From Xanthobacteraceae bacterium (GTDB taxonomy: Bacteria > Pseudomonadota > Alphaproteobacteria > Rhizobiales > Xanthobacteraceae), in NCBI GenBank assembly GCA_028290465.1, contig JAQGJU010000133.1:96966-160965 (forward strand): a stretch of 64,000 nt of DNA. Direction: 5' to 3'. This document shows positions 35,113 through 42,924 of the stretch, piece by piece. Both the position numbers and the translations under genes were made by a program. The notes under the pieces are model-generated. The model had not been told where the DNA came from. It did no database searches and saw only the letters and a list, made by a program, of their open reading frames with translations. Positions within the stretch are counted from its first letter, which is position 1, and the number at the start of each line of letters is the position of its first letter.

Positions 35113-36714
35113 ATGCGAGATGACGACCCCGAATATTTGCGCAATCAAATGGGGCGGCCTCCTGTAGCAGACGCGGCCCGCGCGGCTCGCGGCGCCCAAC
35201 ATGCTTGGGAAGCTCGCAATGAGATCGAGCAGGCTCGCATATCTAACGCCTTCAAGGGGATTGAGCAGCTGAATGTTTCTGGGGTCTTTAACACAATGGA
35301 GCGGTTGAACTTGTCCGCCGCCGCCACGGGGTTTGCGGGCAATCGCATTTCTGAGGCCCTCAAGGGTCTTGAGCGGCTCGGTGCGTCAGATGCCTTCAAG
35401 AGCCTCGAGCGGCTTGGAGCGTCTGATGCCTTCAAGAGCCTTGAGCGGCTTGGAGCGTCAGATGCCTTCAAGAGCCTCGAGCGGCTTGGAGCGTCTGATG
35501 CCTTCAAGAGCCTCGAGCGGGTCGGCGCGCCCGACGCCTTTAAAGGACTTGGGCAGTTCCGCGTATCCGATGCGTTCAATAGCCTTGAGCAACTCCGCGC
35601 ATCGAGCGCCTTCAAGGGGCTTGAGAATCTCCGCGTTTCCGACGCTTTTAAGGGGCTTGAGCAGCAGCTCCAGGTGTCCGAGGCCATCAAGGGGCTCGGG
35701 AAGCTTCGTGTGCCTGAAGCCTTCAAGGCACTTGAACACTTCCAAGCGTCAAAGGCCTTCCAGGTTCACCTGAGCCCGGCGAGTTCCGCACACGTAGAGA
35801 TGTTGTCCCGTTTAGCCGGTCCAGTCGCACGCGCGAATGAACGCGCAGCGCTGACCGACACTTTCACACGCTATTCGGAACAACTCCGACAGATCGCCGA
35901 TCCGCTCGCAAACTTGCATCGGCAATTGGAGTCTGTAGCAAGGCCTCTGCGGGAATTGCAGTCGCGTGCAACGGATGCTCTCGGACCGAACTTAGCTGCT
36001 GGCTCGCAGCTATCGGTGGCAATAACTATTGCCGGCCAGTTGATCGACCTCCCTAACGATATGGTCGCCAAACAGTTGTTGGTCCGTGAGGAGATGCGTG
36101 CCGCTAACGAAGTCAGCCAACCGGGCGAACTGGAAGGCACATCGCTGGCGGTCGACGCGGCACTAGCAGAACGCGAACTTCACACCGAGGAGCTAAACCA
36201 GAGCTTCAATGCATTCATTGCAAGGCTTGCGGCCGTTTTTCGTGTACATTTCGAACGGGTCCAAAACTTTGTTGAGCTCATTAACGCGTATCAGCTCGTC
36301 ACGCTCATTATTGCCGCTGCATCTCTGTATTATACGATGCAATCCGCCGATAAGGCGGACGTCGACAAGGTGACCGAGGCAGTCAGAGACCAGACGAAGG
36401 TTCTGCGTGAAGAGTTTCGTGCAACTCGGGATGCGCAGCAGCAACTTCACGGACTGGCCTGTACTGCCCAAGAGATGGCCGTTCAAAAAGCCGCGACGCT
36501 TCCATCCTTGTGTGCATACAAGGTATCGCGTGTTGTCGCGCTGAAATCCGAGCGCCGTCTGAAATCCGACACGGTCGCTTTTCTCTTCACAGACCAAGTG
36601 GTCTTCCTGCGCGGCCGTGACAAGAAATGGGTAATGGTAGAAGCAATCGATTGGGTTACGGGCGGCCGCGTCTCGGGCTGGGTCGTGAAAAAGAACCTGA
36701 AACTATTGAAGTGA
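35113..36714 (+). CDS. Membrane protein with 12-residue tandem repeats and C-terminal SH3-like region (cluster protein 4)
   Basis: 533 residues from ATG 35113 (MRDDDPEYLR). Residues about 45-190 are built of some 13-15 repeats of a 12-residue unit with consensus ASDAFKSLERLG; four units at 91-138 are almost identical and outer ones are degenerate (VSDAFKGLEQ, ASSAFKGLENLR). A helical region with LRQIADPLANLHRQL follows (about 235-370), then one membrane segment (about 390-410, LVTLIIAAASLYYTM). A coiled linker (about 415-445) and a terminal SH3b-like beta region (about 469-533: VVALKS, VAFLFTDQVVFL, WVMVEAID, GWVVKKNLKLLK) come last. No named family. The frame is open back to 34954, but that start (TTG) is unlikely. 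Last gene of the cluster. Confidence 0.7.
   Translation: MRDDDPEYLRNQMGRPPVADAARAARGAQHAWEARNEIEQARISNAFKGIEQLNVSGVFNTMERLNLSAAATGFAGNRISEALKGLERLGASDAFKSLERLGASDAFKSLERLGASDAFKSLERLGASDAFKSLERVGAPDAFKGLGQFRVSDAFNSLEQLRASSAFKGLENLRVSDAFKGLEQQLQVSEAIKGLGKLRVPEAFKALEHFQASKAFQVHLSPASSAHVEMLSRLAGPVARANERAALTDTFTRYSEQLRQIADPLANLHRQLESVARPLRELQSRATDALGPNLAAGSQLSVAITIAGQLIDLPNDMVAKQLLVREEMRAANEVSQPGELEGTSLAVDAALAERELHTEELNQSFNAFIARLAAVFRVHFERVQNFVELINAYQLVTLIIAAASLYYTMQSADKADVDKVTEAVRDQTKVLREEFRATRDAQQQLHGLACTAQEMAVQKAATLPSLCAYKVSRVVALKSERRLKSDTVAFLFTDQVVFLRGRDKKWVMVEAIDWVTGGRVSGWVVKKNLKLLK
35383..35526 (+). repeat. Four tandem 36-bp repeats inside a coding region
   Basis: Units begin at 35383, 35419, 35455 and 35491. 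Units 1 and 3 are identical; units 2 and 4 share GCGTCTGATG in place of GCGTCAGATG, hinting at a 72-bp duplication. Unit length is a multiple of three, so copy number can change without breaking the frame. More diverged copies lie on both sides. These are contiguous repeats, not a CRISPR array. Confidence 0.9.
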
Positions 36715-36786
36715 TTGGGATCCTTGGCACTGGAATGGCGTCGAGGAGATGCACACGTAAACGCTGCGTGTAGGCCGTCCATCGTG

Positions 36787-36809
36787 AGCGGGAATATTTC
36801 GCTCCCGCT
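36787..36809 (+). terminator. Weak hairpin after the cluster
   Basis: Arms AGCGGGA (36787-36793) and TCCCGCT (36803-36809) with a nine-base loop, 72 bases after the stop of cluster protein 4. There is no T-run, so it is at best a weak or factor-assisted terminator. Confidence 0.35.
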
Positions 36810-36856
36810 GGACCGCAGTGCACAATTATAGCAGCACTTTAGGACTGATTGCTTCA

Positions 36857-36908
36857 GGTGCACAAGGCAGGTAAACAAGGCAGGTACACAAGGCAGGTAC
36901 ACAGAAGC
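36857..36908. repeat. Four 13-bp direct repeats near attR
   Basis: Head-to-tail units GGTGCACAAGGCA, GGTAAACAAGGCA, GGTACACAAGGCA and GGTACACAGAAGC, starting at 36857, 36870, 36883 and 36896. They lie 57 bases inside the right attachment core. GGTACACAAG also occurs at 24217-24226, 66 bases inside the left core, in the same orientation. Candidate integrase arm-binding sites. Confidence 0.7.
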
Positions 36909-36964
36909 TAACACTCAGCCGAATTTCGTGAGTACGTTCAATGGCGAGGGACACGCAGGTCAGC

Positions 36965-36981
36965 TCCTGCCACTCCGACCA
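36965..36981. repeat. Right attachment core (attR)
   Basis: Exact 17-bp copy of the tRNA-Pro 3' end, including CCA. It marks the right boundary of the island. The other 437 bases between cluster protein 4 and the next chromosomal gene (36715-37151) hold the hairpin and 13-bp repeats described separately, and no gene. Confidence 0.88.
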
Positions 36982-37151
36982 AGCCTTCGCGCATTCCCGG
37001 TGCGCATCCCCTGTTTCCCCATCAAATCGCGATCTTCGGCTCCGTCATCGGCTGCTGCCGTTCGGCTTGCCCGGACCGGCGTGACGGCTTATTCCCGAAC
37101 CGGCAAGACCCCGCGACAAGACCCGCTGTATGGGCGCACCCAGGGAAACGC

Positions 37152-38591
37152 ATGATGCATTCGCCGCTGCCCGCCCCCTCGCCCGATCTGATCTCACCCG
37201 ATCTCATCGCCCGCTTCACGGCCATCGTCGGCGGCAAATACGCGCTGACCGATGCCAACGACGTCGCGCCGTACCTGATCGAGCAGCGCGGCATTTATCA
37301 GGGCAGGACGCCCCTGGTGCTGCGGCCGGGTTCCGTCGCCGAAGTGTCCGCGATCCTGAAGCTGGCCAACGAAACCCGCACCGCGATCGTGCCGATGGGC
37401 GGCAACACCGGTCTGGTCGGCGGTCAGATGGCCTTCAACGGCGAGATCGTGCTGTCGCTGGCCCGGCTCGACAAAGTCAGGGAGGTCGACGCCGCGTCCA
37501 ACACCATGACGTGCGAGGCCGGCGTGATCCTGGCCAATGCACAGGCCGCCGCCAGCGAGGCCGGCCGGCTGTATCCGCTGTCGCTCGGCTCCGAGGGCAG
37601 TTGCACCGTCGGCGGCAATCTGTCGAGCAATGCCGGCGGACTTCAAGTGGTCGCCTACGGCAATGCGCGCGAACTGACGCTCGGCCTCGAAGTCGTGTTG
37701 GCCGACGGCCGGATCTGGAACGGGCTGAACAAGCTGAAGAAGGACAATACCGGCTACGATTTGAAGAACCTGTTCGTCGGCGCCGAAGGCACCCTCGGCA
37801 TCATCACGGCGGCGGTGCTGAAACTGTTCCCGCGGCCACGATCCGTGGAAACGGCGTTTATCGGCCTGCCGTCGCCGCGCGCCGCGCTGGATCTGCTGTC
37901 GCTGACGCGCGACCGCGCCGCCGGCACCGTGACCAGCTTCGAGCTGATTTCGCGCACCGTGCTGGAGATGGGCCTGAACTTCACGCAGGGCGCGCGCGAA
38001 CCGCTGGACGACAAACATCCCTGGTACGTGCTGATGGAATTGTCGTCGCAGGCCGGGTCAGGTCTGCATGAGGCGCTGGAAGACGTGCTGGGCACCGCGC
38101 TGGAGCGCGGGATGATCACCGATGCGGTGCTGGCTGCGAGCCTGGAGCAGGCGAAAAGCTTCTGGCGGCTGCGCGAGCAGCTCACCGAAGCGCAGAAGCC
38201 GGCCGGCGGTTCGATCAAGCACGACATCTCGGTGCCGATCGCCGTGGTGCCGGAGTTTCTGGAAGAAGCCACCGCGGCCGTGCAGAAGATGGTCCCCGGC
38301 TGCCGGCCGGCACCGTTCGGCCATCTCGGCGACGGCAACATGCACTACAATGTCAGCCAGCCTGTCGGCGCCGATAAGACGGCGTTCATCGCGCGCTGGG
38401 ACGAGATGAACACGTTGGTCCACGGCATCGTGGCCAAGTATCAGGGCTCGGTGTCGGCCGAACACGGCATCGGCGTGATGAAGCGCGACATCCTTCCGCT
38501 GGTGAAAGACCCGGTCGCGATGGAGCTGATGCGCACGCTGAAAGCGACGCTCGATCCCAACGGAATTCTAAATCCCGGCAAGGTGTTGTGA
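37152..38591 (+). CDS. FAD-linked D-2-hydroxyacid dehydrogenase (GlcD/D2HGDH family)
   Basis: Oxidises a D-2-hydroxyacid (D-lactate, glycolate or D-2-hydroxyglutarate) to the 2-oxoacid. The N-terminal FAD_binding_4 domain (about 35-220) has PMGGNTGLVGGQ and SLGSEGSCTVGGNLSSNAGG, and GAEGTLGIIT lies near 217. The C-terminal FAD-oxidase domain has the metal/substrate motif HLGDGNMHYN near 395 and SAEHGIGVMKRD near 436. Of 479 residues, as expected. AGGGA precedes ATG 37152. It is the first chromosomal gene after the island; without the island it would follow tRNA-Pro. Confidence 0.92.
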   Translation: MMHSPLPAPSPDLISPDLIARFTAIVGGKYALTDANDVAPYLIEQRGIYQGRTPLVLRPGSVAEVSAILKLANETRTAIVPMGGNTGLVGGQMAFNGEIVLSLARLDKVREVDAASNTMTCEAGVILANAQAAASEAGRLYPLSLGSEGSCTVGGNLSSNAGGLQVVAYGNARELTLGLEVVLADGRIWNGLNKLKKDNTGYDLKNLFVGAEGTLGIITAAVLKLFPRPRSVETAFIGLPSPRAALDLLSLTRDRAAGTVTSFELISRTVLEMGLNFTQGAREPLDDKHPWYVLMELSSQAGSGLHEALEDVLGTALERGMITDAVLAASLEQAKSFWRLREQLTEAQKPAGGSIKHDISVPIAVVPEFLEEATAAVQKMVPGCRPAPFGHLGDGNMHYNVSQPVGADKTAFIARWDEMNTLVHGIVAKYQGSVSAEHGIGVMKRDILPLVKDPVAMELMRTLKATLDPNGILNPGKVL

Positions 38592-38600
38592 CTCCAATCG

Positions 38601-38710
38601 GCCTCATGGTGAGGAGCGCGGTGCAACCGCGCGTCTCGAACCATAGGCCGCCACGATGGGGCCGCCCTCTCCTTCGAGACGCGGCCTTCGGCCGCTCCTC
38701 AGGATGAGGG
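38601..38710. repeat. Dispersed inverted repeat, family C, copy 1
   Basis: Starts CCTCATGGTGAGGAG and ends CTCCTCAGGATGAGG, with inner arms GTCTCGAA and TTCGAGAC. A second copy is at 41770-41866. Lies between the convergent dehydrogenase and SRAP genes and could act as a terminator for both. Confidence 0.78.
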
Positions 38711-38746
38711 CGGTTTAATCTCAGAATGGATGCGCGGCGGTGCTGA

Positions 38747-39511
38747 CTAAAACAACATCCCCTGCCCGTCATCTTCCGGAACAGCCTTGGCGCGCTTCGG
38801 CCTCAGTGGCGCCACCGGCTCCGGCGGCGCATTGGGATCGACCGGCTCGGTCAGGCTGACGTCGTCGTTGACGACGCGGTTGACGGCGGTGCCGACCTCA
38901 TAGACCTCCATCAGGTCCTCCGGGGCCGGCTCGATCAGCCGGGAGGCCTCCATCACGTCGACCTCCTCATTGGCCAGCCACAGGTCGAACGCCTCCGGCG
39001 GGATCACCACCGGCATGCGGTTATGGACGGCCGACAAGGTCTCATTGGCCTGCGTGGTCACGATGGCGGCGGTTTCCACCTCCTCGCCGTTCGGACCCAT
39101 CCAGGTCTCCCACAGGCCGGCAAAGGCCAGCGGCCCGCCACCCCGGCGGCCGGCGTAGAACGGCCTTTTGCGGTCGCCGATCGTCTTCCATTCATAGAAC
39201 CCGTCCGCCGGTATAAGGCAGCGGCGGCGGCGCATCGCATTGCGGAACGCCGGCTTTTCGGCCGCCGATTCGCCCCGGGCGTTAATCAGCAGTGAAAAGC
39301 CCTTCGGATCCTTGACCCAGGGCGGGATCAGGCCCCACCGGACCAGGGCGAAATGGCGGGCATTGTGGCCGGCTCCCCCTTCCCGCCGCACAATCGGGAT
39401 CGGCTGGGTCGGGGCCACGTTATAGCGCGGCGGGAAATTGGGCTGTTCGGCATAGCCGAACAGGTCGCGGAGCTGCGCCGGGGTGGTCGTGATGGTGTAG
39501 CGTCCGCACAT
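38747..39511 (-). CDS. SRAP (YedK/HMCES) protein, chromosomal copy
   Basis: Abasic-site shielding protein. From MCGRYT the catalytic Cys2 is at the required position; RYNVAPTQ, the Asn of INARGES, Glu in DGFYEWK and His in AVHNRMPVVI complete the active site. 254 residues, with a disordered C-terminal tail after about residue 215 (PVDPNAPPEPVAPLRPKR) ending in GMLF. The tail ends like some clamp- or replication-protein-binding peptides, an inference only. The frame extends upstream to 39631, but Cys2 chemistry requires this start. Divergent from the hypothetical gene at 39611. Confidence 0.95.
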   Translation of the reverse strand: MCGRYTITTTPAQLRDLFGYAEQPNFPPRYNVAPTQPIPIVRREGGAGHNARHFALVRWGLIPPWVKDPKGFSLLINARGESAAEKPAFRNAMRRRRCLIPADGFYEWKTIGDRKRPFYAGRRGGGPLAFAGLWETWMGPNGEEVETAAIVTTQANETLSAVHNRMPVVIPPEAFDLWLANEEVDVMEASRLIEPAPEDLMEVYEVGTAVNRVVNDDVSLTEPVDPNAPPEPVAPLRPKRAKAVPEDDGQGMLF

Positions 39512-39610
39512 TCCCTGACCCTTGACCTGGCATCGATTTAAGGCCGCCTTAACTGGATATAGCCCAGAAATTACAGCACGGTGGTATCGGCACGCCTCAC
39601 GGGACGCACA

Positions 39611-40141
39611 ATGAATCTGAGTGTTTCTCACCCGCTATACGGCGAGGCGCAAGCCATGATGGGCGGCCTCGACAGCGGGCTGTTGACGCGCTCGAACGTC
39701 AATCCCGAAACCGGGCTTGCGACCGACTACCTGAACCACTTCAACGAAGCCATCATGCTGCTCGAAATGATGGCGATGGCGCCGGACTGCATCGAGGATT
39801 TCCTCGACTGGAAGCCGATGAACTATGTCGAGCATTTCACCGAGTCGAGTTACACGCACCGCGATGTCGCGATCGCGGCCTATGACGCCGCCCATCCAAT
39901 CGCCCGGATTTCGCTGGACCAGTTGACCGAGCGCATGACCGGCGTGCTGGTCTTCACCCGCGACGCGATGCGGGCCGGCCTGTCGCCCGAGACCGCCGTC
40001 TCATTGGCCGAACGGGTCGCCGCCGCGTTGAAGCCGCTGGTTGCCCGGGCCGGCGCCATCATCAACGGCACCGCCACCAACGACGATGAGAACGCCGCGC
40101 TGGCGCCGCAGGCCGCTGTCGACGCCCTGATGGCGGGCTGA
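39611..40141 (+). CDS. Conserved hypothetical protein (Hyphomicrobiales)
   Basis: 176 residues, soluble, mostly helical. Recognisable stretches are LDSGLLTRSNVNPETGLATDYLNHFNE in outline (residues about 20-46) and DFLDWKPMNYVEHF. No characterised domain is recognised. Similar proteins occur with conserved order in related genomes. It is followed closely by the Nudix gene (4-base gap), so co-expression is likely. Confidence 0.7.
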   Translation: MNLSVSHPLYGEAQAMMGGLDSGLLTRSNVNPETGLATDYLNHFNEAIMLLEMMAMAPDCIEDFLDWKPMNYVEHFTESSYTHRDVAIAAYDAAHPIARISLDQLTERMTGVLVFTRDAMRAGLSPETAVSLAERVAAALKPLVARAGAIINGTATNDDENAALAPQAAVDALMAG

Positions 40142-40145
40142 CGCC

Positions 40146-40586
40146 TTGGGCGATCCGCGCGCCTACCCCGACCGTCCGCATCTTGCCGCCAGCGCCGCCA
40201 TCTTCCGCGACGGCAAAGTGCTGCTGGTGCGCCGCGCGCGCAAGCCCGCGCTCGACATCTGGACGCTGCCGGGCGGCGGGGTCGAAGCCGGCGAGACTTT
40301 GCACGAGGCCTTACTGCGCGAAGTGACGGAAGAGACCGGCCTGGCGATCGACATCGTCGCGCTGGCCGGCCATCGCGAGATGATCGCGCGCGACGCCGAT
40401 GGCCGGGTGACGCGCCATTTCGTCATCATGGCGTTCGCGACGCGTTGGCGGGGCGGCGAACCGGTGCTGAACGAGGAACTGTCCGACTTCCGCTGGGTGT
40501 GCCCGGACGAGGTGGCCGGCTTCCAGACCACCGAAGGCCTGGCCGAGATCGTCGATGCGGCCTTTACGGCATTGACCGCCGCCTGA
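40146..40586 (+). CDS. Nudix hydrolase (ADP-ribose pyrophosphatase-like)
   Basis: 146 residues from TTG 40146. The Nudix box is intact: GGGVEAGETLHEALLREVTEETGL in outline at about 40-63, with the REVTEE metal-binding core. Hydrolyses nucleoside diphosphates linked to another moiety; the substrate is not predictable. The start is a TTG four bases after the preceding stop, a typical coupled arrangement. Confidence 0.9.
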   Translation: MGDPRAYPDRPHLAASAAIFRDGKVLLVRRARKPALDIWTLPGGGVEAGETLHEALLREVTEETGLAIDIVALAGHREMIARDADGRVTRHFVIMAFATRWRGGEPVLNEELSDFRWVCPDEVAGFQTTEGLAEIVDAAFTALTAA

Positions 40587-40616
40587 CGGTTCCGTGACCT
40601 CCCCGACCCTGCCCCA

Positions 40617-41765
40617 ATGGAACCTCCTGAACCCGCCGCCGTTGTCGCCGACACCGGAGGCCGCCCCGTGTTCGAGTCCGAACAAGACGTCCAGACCATC
40701 GTCGAACCCAGGGACGCGGCCGAATCCGCCGGCCTGCGCTATGTCACGGACGAGCGTCCGGGCCTTCGGCGCCGCAAATCCGGCAAGGGCTTCACCTACG
40801 CCAAGGCCGATGGCACCAGGATTTCCGATCCCGACATCATCAAACGCATCAAGTCGCTGGTGATCCCGCCGGCCTGGACCGAGGTGTGGATCTGCCCATT
40901 CGCCAACGGTCATATCCAGGCGACCGGCCGCGACGCCAGGAACCGCAAACAGTATCGCTACCATCCGGCGTTCCGCGAAGTGCGAGAGAGCACGAAATAC
41001 GAACGTGTCGTCGGCTTCGCCAATGCGCTGCCGGCGATCCGCGAGCGCGTGCGCCGGGACATGTCGAAACGCGGCTTGCCGCGCGAGAAGGTGCTGGCGA
41101 CCGTGGTGCATCTCTTGGAAACGACGCTGATACGCGTCGGCAATGATGACTATGCCAAGCAAAACAAAAGCTACGGCCTGACCACACTGAAGAACCGCCA
41201 TGTCGAGGTCGACGGCTCGGACGTGCGCTTCCGTTTTGTCGGCAAGAGCGGCAAGCAGTGGTCGCTCCAGGTCAAGGACCGCCGGGTCGCCAAGATCATC
41301 AAGGCCTGCCAGGATCTGCCCGGCCAGGAACTGCTGCAATATATCGACGAAGACGGAAAACCGCAGAGCGTGTCGTCTAGCGACACCAACGCCTATCTGC
41401 GCGAGATCACCGGACAGGACATCACGGCGAAGGATTTCCGGACCTGGGCCGGCACCGTGCTGGCGGCGCTGGCGCTCAAGGAATTACAGAGCTTCGATAG
41501 CGCCGCGCAGGCCAAACGCCACATGCGCGCCGCCATCGAGCGGGTCGCGGCGCGGCTCGGCAATACGCCGACGATCTGCCGCAAGTGCTACATCCATCCG
41601 GAGATCATCTCGTTATATCTGGATGGCCGGCTCGCCGAGGAAATCAAACTCGAAGTCGAGAGCGAATTGCGCGACGATCTGGCCGGACTGCAGCCCGAAG
41701 AAGTCGCCGTGCTGGCAATGCTGCGGCCGGCGTTGAACCGCGCGGCGGACCAGAAGGCGGCGTGA
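40617..41765 (+). CDS. DNA topoisomerase IB (poxvirus/bacterial type)
   Basis: Relaxes supercoiled DNA by a transient 3'-phosphotyrosine link. N-terminal domain about 40-115 (RYVTDERPGLRRRKSG, IPPAWTEVWICP), catalytic domain about 125-345. Catalytic residues are visible in the conserved blocks RVGNDDYAKQNKSYGLTTL (Arg), KSGKQW (Lys), DFRTWAGT (Arg) and the nucleophile Tyr in CRKCYIHPEI. 382 residues, normal length. One of several DNA-maintenance genes grouped here. Confidence 0.94.
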   Translation: MEPPEPAAVVADTGGRPVFESEQDVQTIVEPRDAAESAGLRYVTDERPGLRRRKSGKGFTYAKADGTRISDPDIIKRIKSLVIPPAWTEVWICPFANGHIQATGRDARNRKQYRYHPAFREVRESTKYERVVGFANALPAIRERVRRDMSKRGLPREKVLATVVHLLETTLIRVGNDDYAKQNKSYGLTTLKNRHVEVDGSDVRFRFVGKSGKQWSLQVKDRRVAKIIKACQDLPGQELLQYIDEDGKPQSVSSSDTNAYLREITGQDITAKDFRTWAGTVLAALALKELQSFDSAAQAKRHMRAAIERVAARLGNTPTICRKCYIHPEIISLYLDGRLAEEIKLEVESELRDDLAGLQPEEVAVLAMLRPALNRAADQKAA

Positions 41766-41769
41766 CCGG

Positions 41770-41866
41770 CCTCATGGTGAGGAGCCGCGCGAAGCGCGGC
41801 GTCTCGAACCATGGGGCCGCCCCCATCCTTCGAGACGCAGCCTTCGGCTGCTCCTCTGGATGAGGG
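41770..41866. repeat. Dispersed inverted repeat, family C, copy 2
   Basis: Starts CCTCATGGTGAGGAG, has inner arms GTCTCGAA / TTCGAGAC, and ends CTGGATGAGG. Same element as at 38601-38710. Lies between the convergent topoisomerase and Spx/ArsC-like genes. Confidence 0.78.
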
Positions 41867-41883
41867 CAGATCAAGCGCTTTCG

Positions 41884-42240
41884 CTACACCGACGTGACCG
41901 CCTTCTCATAAATCTCCGGCTTGAAACCGACCAGCAGCTTCCCATCCAGATCGAGTACCGGGCGCTTGATCATCGACGGCTGCGCCAGCATCAGGGCCAT
42001 CGCCTTTTTGGCGTTGAGGCCCTCCTTGTCGGCGTCGTCGAGTTTGCGGAACGTGGTGCCGGCCTTGTTGAGCAAGGCCTCCCAGCCGAGTTCACGGGCC
42101 CAGCCCTCCAGCCGGCCGCGCTCGATGCCGGCGGTCTTGTAGTCGTGGAAGGCGTATTTCACGCCGCGCTCATCCAGCCAGGCGCGGGCCTTCTTCATGG
42201 TGTCGCAGTTCTTGATGCCGTAGATGGTGATCACGTCCAA
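41884..42240 (-). CDS. ArsC/Spx-family thioredoxin-fold reductase (YffB-like)
   Basis: 118 residues of the ArsC/Spx/MgsR family. Starts ITIYGIKNCDTMKKARAWL, with the single conserved Cys and the NCDT motif of the YffB branch, and later PSMIKRPVLDLDGKLLVGF with the Arg-Pro of the active site. YffB proteins are thought to be glutathione-dependent thiol reductases; arsenate is not a likely substrate. Confidence 0.9.
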   Translation of the reverse strand: MDVITIYGIKNCDTMKKARAWLDERGVKYAFHDYKTAGIERGRLEGWARELGWEALLNKAGTTFRKLDDADKEGLNAKKAMALMLAQPSMIKRPVLDLDGKLLVGFKPEIYEKAVTSV

Positions 42241-42358
42241 ATCCCCACATTCACTCCGGACGGCTGTTTAACCTATCGGGCGAAATCGTGCAGCCTCCCC
42301 GGCTTGCGCCGCCGCATCGACCGGCGCATATCAGCGCCGGATCAAGGGATTGCGGCCG

Positions 42359-42760
42359 ATGCCGAATTTGAAATGTCTGCCGGTCTTGGCGTTGCTGGGC
42401 GCGCTGCTGTCGGCCACGACTCCGACCATATCGGCGGCGCAGACGCCGCCGGGCGCCACCGCGCCGTTCGAGGCCGACTTGCAGCGGCTGTCGGAAATCC
42501 TCGGCGCGTTGCATTACCTGCGCGGCGTCTGCGGCGCCAAGGAAGGCGCCAAATGGCGCGCCGAAATGCAGTCGCTGATCGACGCCGAGGCGCCGAGCGG
42601 CGAGCGCAAGGACCGCATGGTGGCGAGCTTCAATCGCGGCTATCGCGGCTTCCAGCAGACCTACCGCATCTGCACGCCGGCGGCCGATGTCTCGATCCGG
42701 CGCTATCTCGACGAGGGCGCCAAAATCGCCCGCGAGATCACGGCGCGCTACGCCAACTAG
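42359..42760 (+). CDS. TIGR02301 family secreted protein
   Basis: 133 residues. A signal peptide spans about 1-27 (ending ISAAQ). The mature part has LSEILGALHYLRGVCG, FNRGYRGFQQTYRICTPAAD and a terminal ARYAN, with two Cys that could pair. The family is confined to alphaproteobacteria and has no known function. ATG 42359 is preferred over TTG 42350. Confidence 0.85.
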   Translation: MPNLKCLPVLALLGALLSATTPTISAAQTPPGATAPFEADLQRLSEILGALHYLRGVCGAKEGAKWRAEMQSLIDAEAPSGERKDRMVASFNRGYRGFQQTYRICTPAADVSIRRYLDEGAKIAREITARYAN

Positions 42761-42924
42761 CGCGCGGCGCGCGCCAACTAAGTCTGTACAAGTTCCCGGC
42801 CCGCAAAATCTTTCCAACCGAATTAACCGTTCTTAAAGGTCCGGCTGGTCGCGGCCGGTGCCCATGATAACGTCCGCTCGAAACCAGGGCGACGGCGCCT
42901 CCCGGCACCGTCCAACAACTTGTG

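Larger units (their letters stand above)
24152..36981. mobile_element. Integrative genomic island in tRNA-Pro(CGG), about 12.8 kb
   Basis: Bounded by the 17-bp direct repeat of the tRNA end, with an integrase gene starting about 100 bases inside the left boundary. The content is accessory: integrase, polymerase-like protein with iteron-like repeats, SRAP protein, several small unassigned proteins, XRE regulator, serine recombinase, secreted nuclease and a cluster of membrane-tail proteins. Base composition is visibly less GC-rich than the flanks, most clearly from 31 to 36.9 kb. No structural phage genes, relaxase or conjugation genes were recognised. It could be a satellite or a defective or mobilisable island. 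Confidence 0.9.

Noticed and set aside
35383..35526. CRISPR array
   Set aside because: The repeats are contiguous 36-bp units within an open frame, with no spacers and no cas genes.
24152..36981. Complete prophage or ICE
   Set aside because: No terminase, portal, capsid, tail, holin, relaxase or type IV secretion gene was recognised, so I call it only an integrative island.
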